Notes: generated by a model not told the origin, from the letters alone. 64,000 bases of DNA from JAAYUJ01 sp963698165 (GCA_963698165.1 CAVOPT010000004.1:1054001-1118000), one strand, 5' to 3'. Shown: positions 26,295-36,438, counted from the first letter of the stretch. Translations and numbers: made by a program.

Positions 26295-27261
26295 CTATGA
26301 ATCCTCGCAGGAGGACTGGACAAAGCCGTTCTCGAGGCCGAACCGGTCGAGAAGGGAGCATGCATGAGCGTATTCCTCCTCCGTCGTCTTGCGGTCGAGG
26401 GGAGTGACGTCGTGGGCCAGGTGTGCCGGGAAGTACTGGTTCATGAGACTGACCCAGACTTCCGGTCCCAATTCCCCGGCGAGGATACCGCAAGCACTCC
26501 AGACTTCCCGAGAGTCTATCGGGCAGGACCAGGTGGCGGACGAGCATGCCCTTGACGGCCACCCCCTCTTCATCCATCCTGAGGGGACCCACCTGGCGCC
26601 ACATTTCGACGAGGGCCGCCCTGTTGTGGATCACGTAGTCGGCTCTGCCCGAATACTTGCGGGCCGCCTCCGGGTCCGCGTATTTGATGTCGGGAAGGTA
26701 GATGTCCACGATGCCGTCAAGGAGCCTCAAGGTTTCGAGGTGTTCATACCCGCTCGTGTTGTACACGACAGGGAGCCGAAATCCACGGGAAGCGGCGAGG
26801 ACGAGCGCTTCCACAACCGCGGCCATCTGATGGGTCGACGTGACCAGGTTGAGATTGTGGGCACCCCTTCTCTGGAGATCCGCCATGCCCTCGGCCAGAT
26901 CCTTCACCTCCATCTCACGCCCGACACCCAACTGGCTGATGGGGAAATTCTGGCAGAAGACGCACGACAGGGTGCACCCGCTGAAAAAAATGGTCCCGGA
27001 CCCGTTGGACCCTGAAAGGGGAGGCTCCTCCCAGGGGTGGATGCTCATGGCGGCGACTTTCGGCCTGTCGGCAACCCCGCAGGCGCCCTTCTGCCCGGAC
27101 ATGCGGTCCACCCGGCACTCTCGGGGGCACAATGTGCATGAACGGAGTCTGCCTCGGAGCGCCTCGGCTTTCCCGGCAAGAAGGCCCCTCTCGTGGAGCG
27201 CGAGGAAACCGGGCAAATCCTCGGGCGCCTTTGTTTTCGGCGGGGACAACCCGCATTCCAC
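26295..27261 (-). pseudogene. Radical SAM activase-like protein, frameshifted
   Basis: A GTG start at 27261 with AGAGGGGG upstream leads into an N-terminal cysteine cluster (CTLCPRECRVDR) and the radical SAM signature CTLSCVFC (Cx3Cx2C), resembling pyruvate-formate-lyase-activating-enzyme-like proteins. Near 26515 the homologous reading passes into another frame: ...MLVRHLVLPD continues as SREVWSACGILAGELGPEVWV and NQYFPAHLAHDVTPLDRKTTE, ending at 26295. Removing one base from the GATAGACTC stretch on the coding strand restores the frame. Uncorrected, the first frame runs to 26251 with an unrelated tail. It may be a real mutation or a sequence error. Confidence 0.75.
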
Positions 27262-27267
27262 GGTTCT

Positions 27268-29235
27268 CTACCCCCTCTTCTTTCTCTCGACCCAGGACCG
27301 GCCGTCCCAGATCCCCATGACGGTTCCCGCATCACTCACGTCATAGCCCCCGAGATCCGTCACCATTGCCTTGAACGGCTTCGACACGATGATCTCCATC
27401 AGGAGCTCGAGTTTCGGATCCCGCAGGCTCGACTCCGGGATCACGAGGTCGTAGCGCTCCTGGGCAAACGGAATGAAGTCGAGGCCCAGGGCCCTGGCCG
27501 AGGAGAAAATGGCCATGCCGGCATCCGCCCTTCCGCTGAGAACGCTCACCGCCACGGCCATGTGAGTGAACTCCTCCTGATCGTACCCCTTTATGGCTGA
27601 AGGAGAAATCCCGCCACGCTCCAGGTAATAGTCGAAGAGGATCCGTGTCCCCGCCCCGGCCTGCCGATTCACAAAAGTGACATCCGGCCGGGCCAGGTCT
27701 TCGATTCCCCGGATCCCCCTGGGGTTTCCGGGCCGAAGGAGCAGCCCCTGCTGGCGCATGGCGAGCTGCACCAGTCGGACGGGCTTGCCCTGCAGATGCT
27801 TTTCAACATAGGCGAAGTTGTAGTCGCCGGTCTCCGTTTCCAGGAGGTGGGAACCCGCAAGATGCGTCTGGCCGCGCCGGACGGCAAGGAGTCCGCCCAG
27901 GCTCCCCACGTTGCTGGACGAGAGGTGCATGCGCGCATCCCGCTTTTTCAGCTCGTTGGCAAGCACGTCGATGGTGTTGTCATGGCTCCCGATCATGATC
28001 AAGGTGTGGTCCAGCTGGTCTTCCGGCCGAAGGAGGCGAACCCTGACCGTTTCATCCGCATTCAATCCCTCCAGCTCCTGGGGGATACGGAGGATGCCGT
28101 CGGCACGGGTGAGGGACGTGATGATGCCGGCGCCGCGCTGCAGGGGCATTGCCACGAGCTTCCCCTCGACCCTGCCGATGATGACCCGGACGAACTCCTC
28201 CAGCCCAAGCTTCGATGGCGTTTTTCGTCCAACGACGGCCTCGACCTCGGGGAACGCGGGGGCCGGCAGTCCCTGCAACCCATGGAGGAGCGGGCGCACA
28301 AACTGTTCGAAGGAGAGGATGGCGGAGACGGGGTACCCCGGGATGCCGACGACGGGCTTTTCCTCGATGATGCCGAGGACCGTCGGTTTTCCAGGCATCA
28401 TGGTCACCCCGTGAACCAGGACGCGGCCCAATTCGGCCACGGCGGAAGCCGTGTAATCCTCGCTTCCGGCCGATGAGCCCGCGTTCATGAGAACAATGTC
28501 CGCATCGGACTCGCAGGCCCTGCGCAGGCTCTCGCGGATGCTGTCGAAGTCGTCGGGGATGATCTCCCGCAGGAAGGGCTCCCCACCGCACTCGCGGACC
28601 ATCCCGGCGAGGATCGTCCCGTTGAATTCCACAATCTGGCCCGGGGCCGCTTCCGCAGCCCTGGCGGCCGGCACCAGTTCAGTGCCGGTGGGCTGGATCC
28701 ACACCTTGGGACGGGCATGGACGGTCACCTCGAGAACACCCGCCGCGAGAAGGGCCCCGATGTCCGGGGGCCTAAGCCGGTGATTCTGGGGCAGGAGCAG
28801 CTCCCCCGCCACGATGTCCTCACCCACCTTGCGCACGTGCTGCCAGGGATATGCGGCGGAACGGATCTCCACCTCCCCCTCACCCACACGCTCCACAACT
28901 TCGATCATGATGACGGCGTCGGTGCTCTCGGGGAGGGGATCACCCGTATCCACGTCAAAGGCGGTTTTCCCCATGAACATGCGCAAGGGCTGGACGTCGC
29001 TCGCACCAAAGGTATCCCGGGCCCTGACGGCAATGCCGTCCATGGCGGCACCGTGATAGTGGGGAACGGAATTCCTGGCAAAGATGGGCTCAGCCGTGAC
29101 CCGGCCCAGCCCATCGTGGGTGGCGACACCTTCAATCCTGCTCCGCATGAGGCCCGTCACATCCTTCCAGATGCTCCCGGCCGCCTCAAGAGTCCTCATG
29201 TCGAGATAAACATGCCTCTTGCGCTCGGTCGTCAT
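27268..29235 (-). CDS. MoeA-like molybdopterin protein fused to periplasmic-binding-type domain
   Basis: 655 residues from the ATG at 29235 (GGAGG nine bases upstream; the frame opens at 29373). Residues ~10-400 are MoeA-like: MDGIAVRARDTFG, DTGDPLPESTDAVIMIE, NAGSSAGSEDYTASAVAELG and PGKPTVLGIIEEKPVVGIPGYPVSA. Residues ~420-640 resemble the PBP-like domain of LysR/ModE-type sensors (MIGSHDNTIDVLANEL, RQAGAGTRILFDYYLER). Such fusions occur in molybdenum- or tungsten-using anaerobes and may couple cofactor insertion to ligand sensing. The radical SAM gene starts six bases after its stop. Confidence 0.85.
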   Translation of the reverse strand: MTTERKRHVYLDMRTLEAAGSIWKDVTGLMRSRIEGVATHDGLGRVTAEPIFARNSVPHYHGAAMDGIAVRARDTFGASDVQPLRMFMGKTAFDVDTGDPLPESTDAVIMIEVVERVGEGEVEIRSAAYPWQHVRKVGEDIVAGELLLPQNHRLRPPDIGALLAAGVLEVTVHARPKVWIQPTGTELVPAARAAEAAPGQIVEFNGTILAGMVRECGGEPFLREIIPDDFDSIRESLRRACESDADIVLMNAGSSAGSEDYTASAVAELGRVLVHGVTMMPGKPTVLGIIEEKPVVGIPGYPVSAILSFEQFVRPLLHGLQGLPAPAFPEVEAVVGRKTPSKLGLEEFVRVIIGRVEGKLVAMPLQRGAGIITSLTRADGILRIPQELEGLNADETVRVRLLRPEDQLDHTLIMIGSHDNTIDVLANELKKRDARMHLSSSNVGSLGGLLAVRRGQTHLAGSHLLETETGDYNFAYVEKHLQGKPVRLVQLAMRQQGLLLRPGNPRGIRGIEDLARPDVTFVNRQAGAGTRILFDYYLERGGISPSAIKGYDQEEFTHMAVAVSVLSGRADAGMAIFSSARALGLDFIPFAQERYDLVIPESSLRDPKLELLMEIIVSKPFKAMVTDLGGYDVSDAGTVMGIWDGRSWVERKKRG

Positions 29236-29353
29236 TCCTTGCGCCTCCTCTCCGCTGTCAGCATGGACATCCTGGCCCGCAACAGATCGTGTCGATAAGA
29301 GCCCACGGCCCGTCTGACCCCTCTCGAGCCCGAGGGGCGATGAAAGGCCCGCT

Positions 29354-30166
29354 CTATGTCCTGCGAAATCCAAACCGCTCCCAGAACTCCCTCCGGAATC
29401 GCCGGGCCGTGCTCAGGTTGACCTCGACCATCTGAATCTGCTCCAGTTCATCGAGTTCCACCCGAATCCAGTCGTCGATGACGTCGAGGCTTCTTATCCA
29501 CTTTCGGAAATCATGTTTGTCGAGCATTTTCGGGGGCTGCAGGACAAAGCTGTGCCCTCCGTGCTGGTGGATTCTGCGGCCATTGACCAACGCGTTGTAA
29601 TCGGCGGTGTTGATTCCCACCACCGGCATGAAGTTGTCAAAGGCCCTCACCAGGGACCCCGCTTTGGAATGCCCCCTCAGGATGGGGAAGATGCTGATGT
29701 TCACCAGCAGGTCGGCCCCCTGATCGGTCAATTCCTTCGCCGCCTCGGGCTGTCCCCACAGGTCCACGCAGACGGGCATCCCGATCTTTCCAAAGTCCGC
29801 GGTGAAGACCCGGAAATTCCCGTCCCCCGGAGAAATGCCCAGATCGTTGCGCTCCAGGCTCCCCACGTTGTTCTTTCGCTGTCTTCCAAGCAGGCGCCCC
29901 GATCGGTCAAAGAGCGTCGCCGTGTTGTAGGTCTTGCCCCCCTCCGTCTCAACCAGTCCCGCCACCACGTAGGCCTTGAGCTGACGGGCGGCGTTCGCGA
30001 TTTCCTTGTCGCCATGATATGGGAAATACTCGGGAAAAACGACGAGGTCCAGATCCTCCCCCCGGCATTTCTCGATGAGCAGGAGCGCATGGCCGAGGTT
30101 CCTCGGATCGTCGAAGGAGGGATAGGGTTTGGGCTGAATGAGAGCGACGCGGATGTTGTCTTTCAT
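29354..30166 (-). CDS. Carbon-nitrogen hydrolase (nitrilase superfamily)
   Basis: 270 residues, the normal length. The Glu-Lys-Cys triad is visible: Glu in VVFPEYFP, Lys in RQRKNNVGSLER and Cys in GMPVCVDLWGQPEA. The substrate (amide, nitrile or carbamoyl compound) is not evident. AAGGTGA precedes the ATG. It is upstream of the MoeA fusion on the same strand with a 118-base gap, so shared transcription is possible. Confidence 0.85.
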   Translation of the reverse strand: MKDNIRVALIQPKPYPSFDDPRNLGHALLLIEKCRGEDLDLVVFPEYFPYHGDKEIANAARQLKAYVVAGLVETEGGKTYNTATLFDRSGRLLGRQRKNNVGSLERNDLGISPGDGNFRVFTADFGKIGMPVCVDLWGQPEAAKELTDQGADLLVNISIFPILRGHSKAGSLVRAFDNFMPVVGINTADYNALVNGRRIHQHGGHSFVLQPPKMLDKHDFRKWIRSLDVIDDWIRVELDELEQIQMVEVNLSTARRFRREFWERFGFRRT

Positions 30167-30242
30167 GATTTCACCTTGTGAGGGAGCAGTTTTCGCGTTT
30201 TCCCGATTCGATCAAGGATCTTCGTCTCAGGAAATCCCGTAT

Positions 30243-32403
30243 TCAGTGGAGCACCCTTCGTAAGGCGTCGGCCATCTCGCGCAGTCCAACCGGCTTCATG
30301 ATGAACTCCCGAATGCCCGCCTCTCGAATCTTTTCTTCCGAAATCATATCGCTGTACCCACTGCAGAGAATGACAGGGATCTCCGGGCGGATGGCCAGGA
30401 TAGCGCCCGCAAGCTCGAGCCCGGTCATCCTCGGCATGGTGTAGTCGGTGATGACCAGATCGAAGGCGTTCGCCCGGCCTTCGAAGGTCTCGAGGGCTTC
30501 GACGGCTCCGTTTTCGACCGTCACTTCATATCCCAGACTTTCCAGCATCTCCCTGGCCAGCCGTGTCAAGGCCGCCTCGTCATCCACGAAAAGTATGCGC
30601 CCATGGCCCCGGGGAATCTCCAGTGCATCCGAGGCCCGCAGAGCCTTGGCATTGGCGAATTTCGGGAAGTAGAGATCAAAGCCGGTCCCTTTGCCCACCT
30701 CGCTTGAAACCCTGATGAACCCTTCGTGACGCTTCACAATGCCGTGCACGACGGCAAGGCCCATCCCCGTTCCCTCGAAGGGCCCCTTGGTCGTGAAGAA
30801 CGGTTCGAATATGCGATCCAGAAGTTGCCTTTCAATCCCGTGGCCGGTGTCCCTCACCGTGAGCCTCACATAGGACCCCGGCCTCAAACTCCGGTTCGGA
30901 GGCGAGGTCGGCGGCGCCGAGTTCTTCTTCCGCGACCTCGATATCCAATGTGCCCCCTTTCTCTCGCATGGCGTGGGCGGCGTTGGTGCACAGGTTCAGC
31001 ATCACCTGGTGAATCTGCGTGGGATCACCCAGAATCTGGATATCGGGATGGGCCGTCACGATCCGCCGAATTTCAACGGTAGCCGGAAGGGAAGCCCGAA
31101 GTAGCTTGAGGGCCTCTTTGATGGTCGACATGACGAGAAGCGGCTGCCTTTCCTGTTCTCCCCTTCGGCTGAAGAGCAGTATTTGCCTCACGAGATCCTT
31201 CGCCCGGTTTGCAGCCTTCAAGACCTGATCGAGGTTGAGCTGGGCGAGGCTCCCCTTGGGGACCATGTCCAGGGACATTTCCGTGTACCCCATGATTGCA
31301 CCCAGTATGTTGTTGAAATCATGAGCTATGCCGCCTGCGAGTGTCCCAATGGCCTCCATTTTCTGAGACTGCCGAAGCTGCTTTTCAAGGTGCATCTCGT
31401 TGGTCACATCGCGCTGTACTGAAGCGAAGCTCACGACCTCTCCCGAGCTGCTCCGCACGGGAGAAAAAGTCGCTTCGACGTCGTAGTTGTCCTCGTCCTT
31501 GGTCTTTCCAACGAGGTGTCCCCGCCACACCTCTCCCTTCTCCAGGGCTCGGAGGATCGCTCCCTGAGCGTCGGTCCCATAACGGCCGTTCTCGAAAACG
31601 GTCATGCCGCGGTCCAGGAGCTCAGCGCGAGTATAGCCCGTGGTGGTTTCAAAGGCCCTGTTGACGTAGCGGATGCGGGCATGCAGGTCCGTGATGATGA
31701 CCAGCTCGGATGCCTGGTCGATCACCGTGGCCAGGCGCCCCCGCTCCTCTTCCACCTTGAGCTGCTCCGTGACATCTTCGAAACAGAGGAGGTTCTTGCC
31801 ATCCCCGACAGCAACCGACCGGACCCGGGCGACTTTGTCAGTCCCGTCCTTGCATCCAATTGATACCATCCTATCCTCCGCAAAACCCACAGTCGGGGTC
31901 TCGGAGGCTTGCAGGCCCCGATCACCGGAATCCGCCACGCCGCTATTCCCGCCGGCGAGCACCCCTCGCAGCCAGGCCCCTTCATCGGGCATGTCCTCGA
32001 GGGTATAGCCGAAGGTCTCGACAAAGCGGGGGTTCACATACTCCAGGTCCCCGTAGCGGTTGAGCAATCCGATACCAAAAGGGGCAAATTCGGAAAGGAG
32101 TCGGAAGCGCTCCTCGCTCTCCGACAGTTTGGCCTCTGTGAGCTTGTGCTCTATAATTTCCAGCTGCAACTGCTGGTTGGCATGACGAAGGTCCGCGGTT
32201 CGTTCATCAACCCTTGCCTCCAACTCATCCCTCGCCTTCTGCAGCGCTTCCTCGACCCTGATGCGCTCGCCCAGCTCCTGCTGAAGCTCTCGGGTTCTCT
32301 GGTCCGCGAGAGCCCGCAGGGAACTGTTCCAGAGGAGCATTCCCAGGGCGATGAGGGTGATGGCACCGAGCCCCGCGGACAAGCCGATCCAGATTGGAGG
32401 CAT
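30243..32403 (-). pseudogene. Hybrid PAS histidine kinase with receiver, frameshifted
   Basis: From the ATG at 32403 (AGGTGG upstream): one membrane helix (~2-25), a coiled coil, two PAS domains (~90-210 and ~225-340) and HisKA with GGIAHDFNNILGAIMGYTEM. The HATPase reading (NLCTNAAHAM) breaks near 30880, where a GGGG run appears one G too long, then continues as GSYVRLTVRDTGHGI, GTGMGLAVVHGIV and a C-terminal receiver (ILFVDDEAALTR, VITDYTMPRMTGLEL, EFIMKPVG) ending at 30243. As written, the first frame stops at 30832. With the base removed this is an intact hybrid kinase. Confidence 0.8.
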
Positions 32404-32414
32404 GAATCCCACCT

Positions 32415-33263
32415 TTACTTTGTCCGCCCGTCGTCCAGGCGATCATTGTCGGAAAAGAAGAGCATTTCCCGAATCTTTGGCTTCCTGTTTCTCGTGCCCA
32501 GTCGAAGTCGACGACGTAAGGAAAATGATCCGAAGGATAACGGCCTCCGATGTTGTCTCTCGCAACTGTACCTTCGATGATCCGAAAGTCCCTGGTTACC
32601 AGAATCCAGTCCATCCGGCATTTTTCCGGGGATCCCCGAAAACTCGTGGTGGGTCATGCTCGCTTCGTCCTCAGGTCGTCCAAGCACCTGCCAGCTGTCC
32701 CGCAGCCCCGTTGCTGGAGACACCAGGACCTGGTGGACGGGAGAGGACGGGAAGTCATTGAAGTCGCCCATTAGGATGCCGGCCCCTCCCCTCGCGGAAA
32801 TCCCTTCCGCAATGAGAGATCCCTGGCCGATGCGGGCGTTGGCGCCGATGTGATCGAGGTGGGTCACAATCACCCAGAGCTCTTCTCCCAGGGCCCGCCC
32901 GCTAAGCACGGCGGTGCTCATCATTCTCGGGAAAGCGCTGTCCCAGTCCTTGCTTCGGTGCACCGAGGGCGTTTTCGAAAGCCAGAGGTCTTCGCCCCCC
33001 TTCATGGACCAGTGCGCCGAAAGGTAAAAGAGCGTCGGATACTGGCAGGTGTTTTCCCACACCCTCCCGGGGCTGTGCATGTGGTACTGGGGCAGGCGCT
33101 CCTCGAGGTAAAGCAGCTGGTCACGGGTGCCTTCCTGGGTTCCCAGGAGCGTCGGCCTGTATTTGCCGATCACCTGGACAACCAGCTCCTTTCGGAAGTC
33201 CCACGCGTTCTCACCGTCACGGTCGTTCTGGAAGCGCAGATTGAAGGTCATGCATCGCATCAT
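32415..33263 (-). pseudogene. Endonuclease/exonuclease/phosphatase family protein, frameshifted
   Basis: From the ATG at 33263 (GGAG upstream): MMRCMTFNLRFQND, TLLGTQEG, WVIVTHLDHIG and ILMGDFNDFPSSPV are hallmarks of the EEP fold, with the catalytic Glu, His and Asp residues. Near 32618 an AAAAA run seems one A too long: the family's ending continues in another frame as CRMDWILVTRDFRIIEG and GGRYPSDHFPYVVDFDWA. The final residues are unclear, because the frame with the SDHFPYVVDF block runs on into the kinase gene, while the first frame stops at 32415, just before the kinase ribosome site. Confidence 0.7.
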
Positions 33264-33486
33264 GCGAGGCTCCCGGAGCCAGGGGTTCCCAACCGAGTGC
33301 GCCGGCAACGGCCCGGCTGTCAAAGAAAACGGAATTGAAGCAAGCCATCCATTCTATTCGTAATAAGTCAAATTAGGCAACTCCTACTTCAAGGGCTTCC
33401 AGAAACAAGACCGATGCCGGCGATTGTGCCACGTGGACTGTTTTGTCTTCATCGGCGCCGCAGGCAGGGAACTGACGACAACACTC

Positions 33487-33594
33487 TTGACTTAAGGACA
33501 TCAGAACTCCCCTCCCATCAAGGGAGGGGAACTGTGGATGGACGACTTTCTTAAGTCAACAGCATTGGGAACTGATGAGACGGACTCAGTTCCC
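33487..33594. repeat. Cluster of nested inverted repeats at island border
   Basis: TTGACTTAAG (33487-33496) pairs perfectly with CTTAAGTCAA (33550-33559) and encloses CCCCTCCC-ATCAA-GGGAGGGG. Right after it GGGAACTGA (33567-33575) pairs with TCAGTTCCC (33586-33594). The cluster sits at the switch from the minus-strand core to the plus-strand accessory island. No gene is seen in 33264-33738. Confidence 0.6.
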
Positions 33595-33738
33595 GCACGA
33601 GATGGGGAAGTTGCTCTTTGGGGGTTTGTTTATGCACGTTGCGGCCGCCCCCCACCCAACAAGGGTAAAACTGTTGCAGGGGCTGACCGGAACTGTTAGT
33701 TTAATGGTGACATGTTACTGCAGGGGAGGTGGACAAGA

Positions 33739-33954
33739 ATGGCATTGAGTACTTCGGAAAAGACTGCACGATATCGGGAGAAGATGCGAGCGCAAGGCCT
33801 TAGGCCCGTTCAGATTTGGGTGCCGGACACTCGGTCCAAGACTCTGGCGGAAGAGGTCAGACGCCAGTCCATGAGGGTCAGCAAGAAAGATGATTCAGAT
33901 TTAATGGATGAGCTCGATATGGCTGCTGCCGAGACCGAGGACTGGAAATGGTAA
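33739..33954 (+). CDS. MazE-type antitoxin (DUF3018-like)
   Basis: 71 residues from the ATG at 33739 (GGAGG nine bases upstream; an in-frame ATG at 33712 lies before this site). It contains ARYREKMRAQGLRPVQIWVPD, typical of the antitoxin MazE/DUF3018 family that precedes PemK-type toxins, and an acidic C-terminus (DELDMAAAETEDWKW) that would wrap the toxin. It overlaps the toxin gene by seven bases, so both are translated together and probably autoregulate their shared promoter. Confidence 0.88.
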   Translation: MALSTSEKTARYREKMRAQGLRPVQIWVPDTRSKTLAEEVRRQSMRVSKKDDSDLMDELDMAAAETEDWKW

Positions 33955-34277
33955 AGCGAGGGGATGTGGTTGTCGCTGTCTTTTCAGGAGATTATGGTAA
34001 ACTCAGGCCTGCCGTAGTGGTTCAAACTGATTTGGCCAATGAGACGCACAAGAGCATGGTACTTTGTCCCATTACGAGTCACTTGGAGAATGCGGCTTTG
34101 TTTCGACTCGATGTTAAACCCTCTACGGAGAACAGTTTGGAAAAGCCTTGCCAGATCATGGTGGACAAGATCACTACGATCCGAAAGGACAGAGTGCGAC
34201 GCGTGATTGGACGACTGGATGAGGACACGATGATTCGAGTTAACCGGTCTTTGGCGTTTTGGCTGGGCTTGGCGTAG
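33948..34277 (+). CDS. MazF/PemK-type toxin (endoribonuclease)
   Basis: 109 residues with the PemK/MazF fold signature: RGDVVVAVFSGDYGKLRPAVVVQ at the start, the conserved S/T-containing strand VLCPITSH, then LEKPCQIMVDKITTIRKDRV with the PC-x-V-D-x-I motif near the family's catalytic Thr, and VIGRLDEDTMIRVNRSL. Members cleave mRNA at short motifs. It looks full length. The gene pair is the first recognisable unit of the accessory island and would stabilise it. Confidence 0.9.
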   Translation: MVKRGDVVVAVFSGDYGKLRPAVVVQTDLANETHKSMVLCPITSHLENAALFRLDVKPSTENSLEKPCQIMVDKITTIRKDRVRRVIGRLDEDTMIRVNRSLAFWLGLA

Positions 34278-34474
34278 GTTCCAGGTATCCATCCAAGCGA
34301 TGAAGTCAGACTTCAGGCAAAATGCACATGAGTGTTTAGCCAGCGATTCTTGAAAGGCCTCACACAGCGCGACCTTTATTGACCTCTTTTCCGGCAGTTA
34401 TTGTGATCACTCACATGCATCCATCCTGACCCCTAAGTCCAATACGGTTCACTTAAGAGAGACTCACATGCGGG

Positions 34475-34565
34475 TCCCCCTCCCCTCGGTGGGAGGGGTC
34501 AGGGGAGGGGGTTGATCTCATTCACTTTTCACCCTCCCCCAGCCCCTCCCATCAAGGGAGGGGAG
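34475..34565. repeat. CCCTCCC/GGGAGGG dyad repeats at kup inversion end
   Basis: Two G/C-run hairpins lie side by side: CCCCTCCC-CTCGGT-GGGAGGGG, and CCCCTCCC-ATCAA-GGGAGGGG. The second is identical in its core to the one at 33509-33529. Homology of the inverted kup segment ends where this repeat begins, so recombination between such repeats may have driven the rearrangement. The rest of 34278-34474 shows nothing. Confidence 0.55.
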
Positions 34566-34890
34566 CTTTCATCGCCTTTAGTGAACAGCAACACACCTGT
34601 GCCAGGCAGACGTATCAATTTCTCGCTCGCCACCTTTTCCATAAATTTCTCTTTGGGGACAGTCATGGTCATCACCTTCAAAGCCAGCCTCTTCCAACCA
34701 TCCCACCAGGCGACCATTAAGATCATGGCCAGCAGAGCACAGCATAGAGGAAACCAGCCCCCACTGGTGAATTTCTGAAGGCAAGCACTGAAGTAGGTGA
34801 GGTCCAGAGTCCAGAACAGGAGGCAGAGAGGCGGGGCCTTGATGATTCTCCATCCCCATATCCTTCTGGAGATGAAGTAGAACACCACCG
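34557..34890 (-). pseudogene. Inverted internal fragment of kup (K+ uptake permease)
   Basis: On the minus strand the translation VVFYFISRRIWGW, LFWTLDLTYFSACLQKFTSG-GWFPL and EKLIRLPGTGVLLFTKGDES matches the late-middle part of Kup permeases (about residues 420-530 of ~630): the last membrane helices, the GGWFPL loop and the RVPGTAVF-like segment. It has no start of its own. It belongs with the plus-strand kup remnant that begins three bases downstream, in head-to-head arrangement. Confidence 0.7.
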
Positions 34891-34892
34891 AA

Positions 34893-35896
34893 GTTGGACC
34901 CTAATGCTGGTGGTCAGCATAAAGTATGCGCTTTTTGTACTCAGGGCCGATGACAATGGCCAGGGCGGGGTTTTCGCCATGCTGGCACAGCTCCACAAAA
35001 AGATGGGGGACAACCTGGGGAGAGGGCTGATTCTTACTGGGCTGTTTGGTTCCTCACTCCTTTACGGAGATGGCCTCATTACCCCGGTCATTTCCGTCCT
35101 TTCCGCTCTAGAGGGGCTCGAGGTCGCCACCTCTGCCGCCAAACCCGTGGTCGTCCCCCTCACCTGCTGCGTATTGTTTCTGCTCTTCTGGGCACAAAGC
35201 CGGGGCACGGGACGGCTTGGGAAGTTATTCGGCCCCGTCATGATCTTGTGGTTTGCGGTCATCGCCATCTTAGGGGTTGCAGCGATCTCCCGGATGCCTT
35301 CCATATTGGATGCGGTCAACCCGGCTCATGGCGTCAGGTTCTTCCTGAACAACGGGTTGCGCGGCTTCTTTCTGCTTGGAGCCGTGGTGCTCTGCGTAAC
35401 CGGGTGCGAGGCCCTCTACGCCGACATGGGCCATTTCGGAGCCAGGGCTATCCAAATCTCGTGGTACTTCATGGCTCTTCCGGCGCTTCTGTTGAACTAC
35501 TTCGGCCAGGGGGCGTTGATCCTGCTCGACTCAAGCAACGCCAGAGAGCCTTTCTATGGCTTGGTTCCACAGGGTTTCCTCTACCCGATGGTCGTGCTCG
35601 CAACAGAAGGGATTGGATACGGTGTCTACAGGGTCATTGCACACTATGGTTTCATGGAGGCGCCTGACATTCCGCAGATAATGTCCAACGTGAAGGCCAA
35701 GGGCCTGAATATCAACCTGGACGAGGTGACGTATTTCGTAGGGAGGATAAGCCTGGTGCGTGACCTCAAGAGGACGATGCCAAGGTGGCGAAGGTTTCTG
35801 TTTACGTTCATGCTTCGAAATTCATTGAGCGGTTCATCCTATTTGAACATTCCTCCATCCAAAGTCATGGAAATCGGGGTCCAGATGCCCTACTGA
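34893..35896 (+). pseudogene. kup: kup potassium permease, rearranged remnant
   Basis: Homology begins at WTLMLVVSIKYALFVLRADD, lacking about the first 60 residues of Kup, and proceeds through GLFGSSLLYGDGLITPVISVLSA and NYFGQGALIL to QGFLYPMVVLAT. There it jumps directly to EGIGYGVYRVIAHYGFMEAPDIP and ends RNSLSGSSYLNIPPSKVMEIG, the normal Kup C-terminus. About 230 internal residues are therefore missing, part of which lie inverted at 34557-34890. The frame is otherwise open for 330 codons, so decay is recent. Transport function is very unlikely. Confidence 0.8.
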
Positions 35897-36438
35897 ACCA
35901 CCGATGGACATTTGAACCGCAGATAGGCTTTGAACCACGGCCGCGATTGCGAATTGAGGGATGCTGTATAGTCCAGGATGCAGCCTGTTGGCATTCGATT
36001 CAATGCGGCAATCAACAAAGATTCGGCGTATCCAGCCGGCAATTTTCGAATTGAGCTCGATCATGATTTCTGCAGCTTTGGGGGGAGAGGGCATTCACTA
36101 ATATCTCCTTTTCCCAAAGCATTCGCAGGTAATTGCGTATGCCCCCCTTGCGCCCGAACTGGTGTTGAGCTGCATTCAACTTTACTGTGAGCATTTTCAT
36201 TCCCTGCCCACCATTGTCTTGCCCGATGGGTGAGAGGGGCCTTTAGGTTCCCTGCGCTTGTCCCATTGGCCGAGTACAGAACATGGCGGAAGGTCGAGTG
36301 AAATGGTTTAACACAATCTCTTCATCTGATGCAAATGGCTGATATTATTAAAATGTTTGTCTTTTTCAGCTCTATTGAGGGCATGAACCGGGCGACATGA
36401 ATACCGCGGCAAGAATCGACCCTGCGATTTCCACATCT
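35897..36438. other. Gene-free spacer in accessory island
   Basis: More than 500 bases with only short spurious frames. It is A/T-richer than the core regions. I see a small dyad GTTGAGCTGCATTCAAC near 36162, but no gene, tRNA or convincing promoter. Confidence 0.4.

Noticed and set aside
36162..36182. GTTGAGC and ATTCAAC as a possible integron attC site
   Set aside because: The two core-like boxes are in the wrong order and only a few bases apart; no L boxes or long imperfect palindrome around them.
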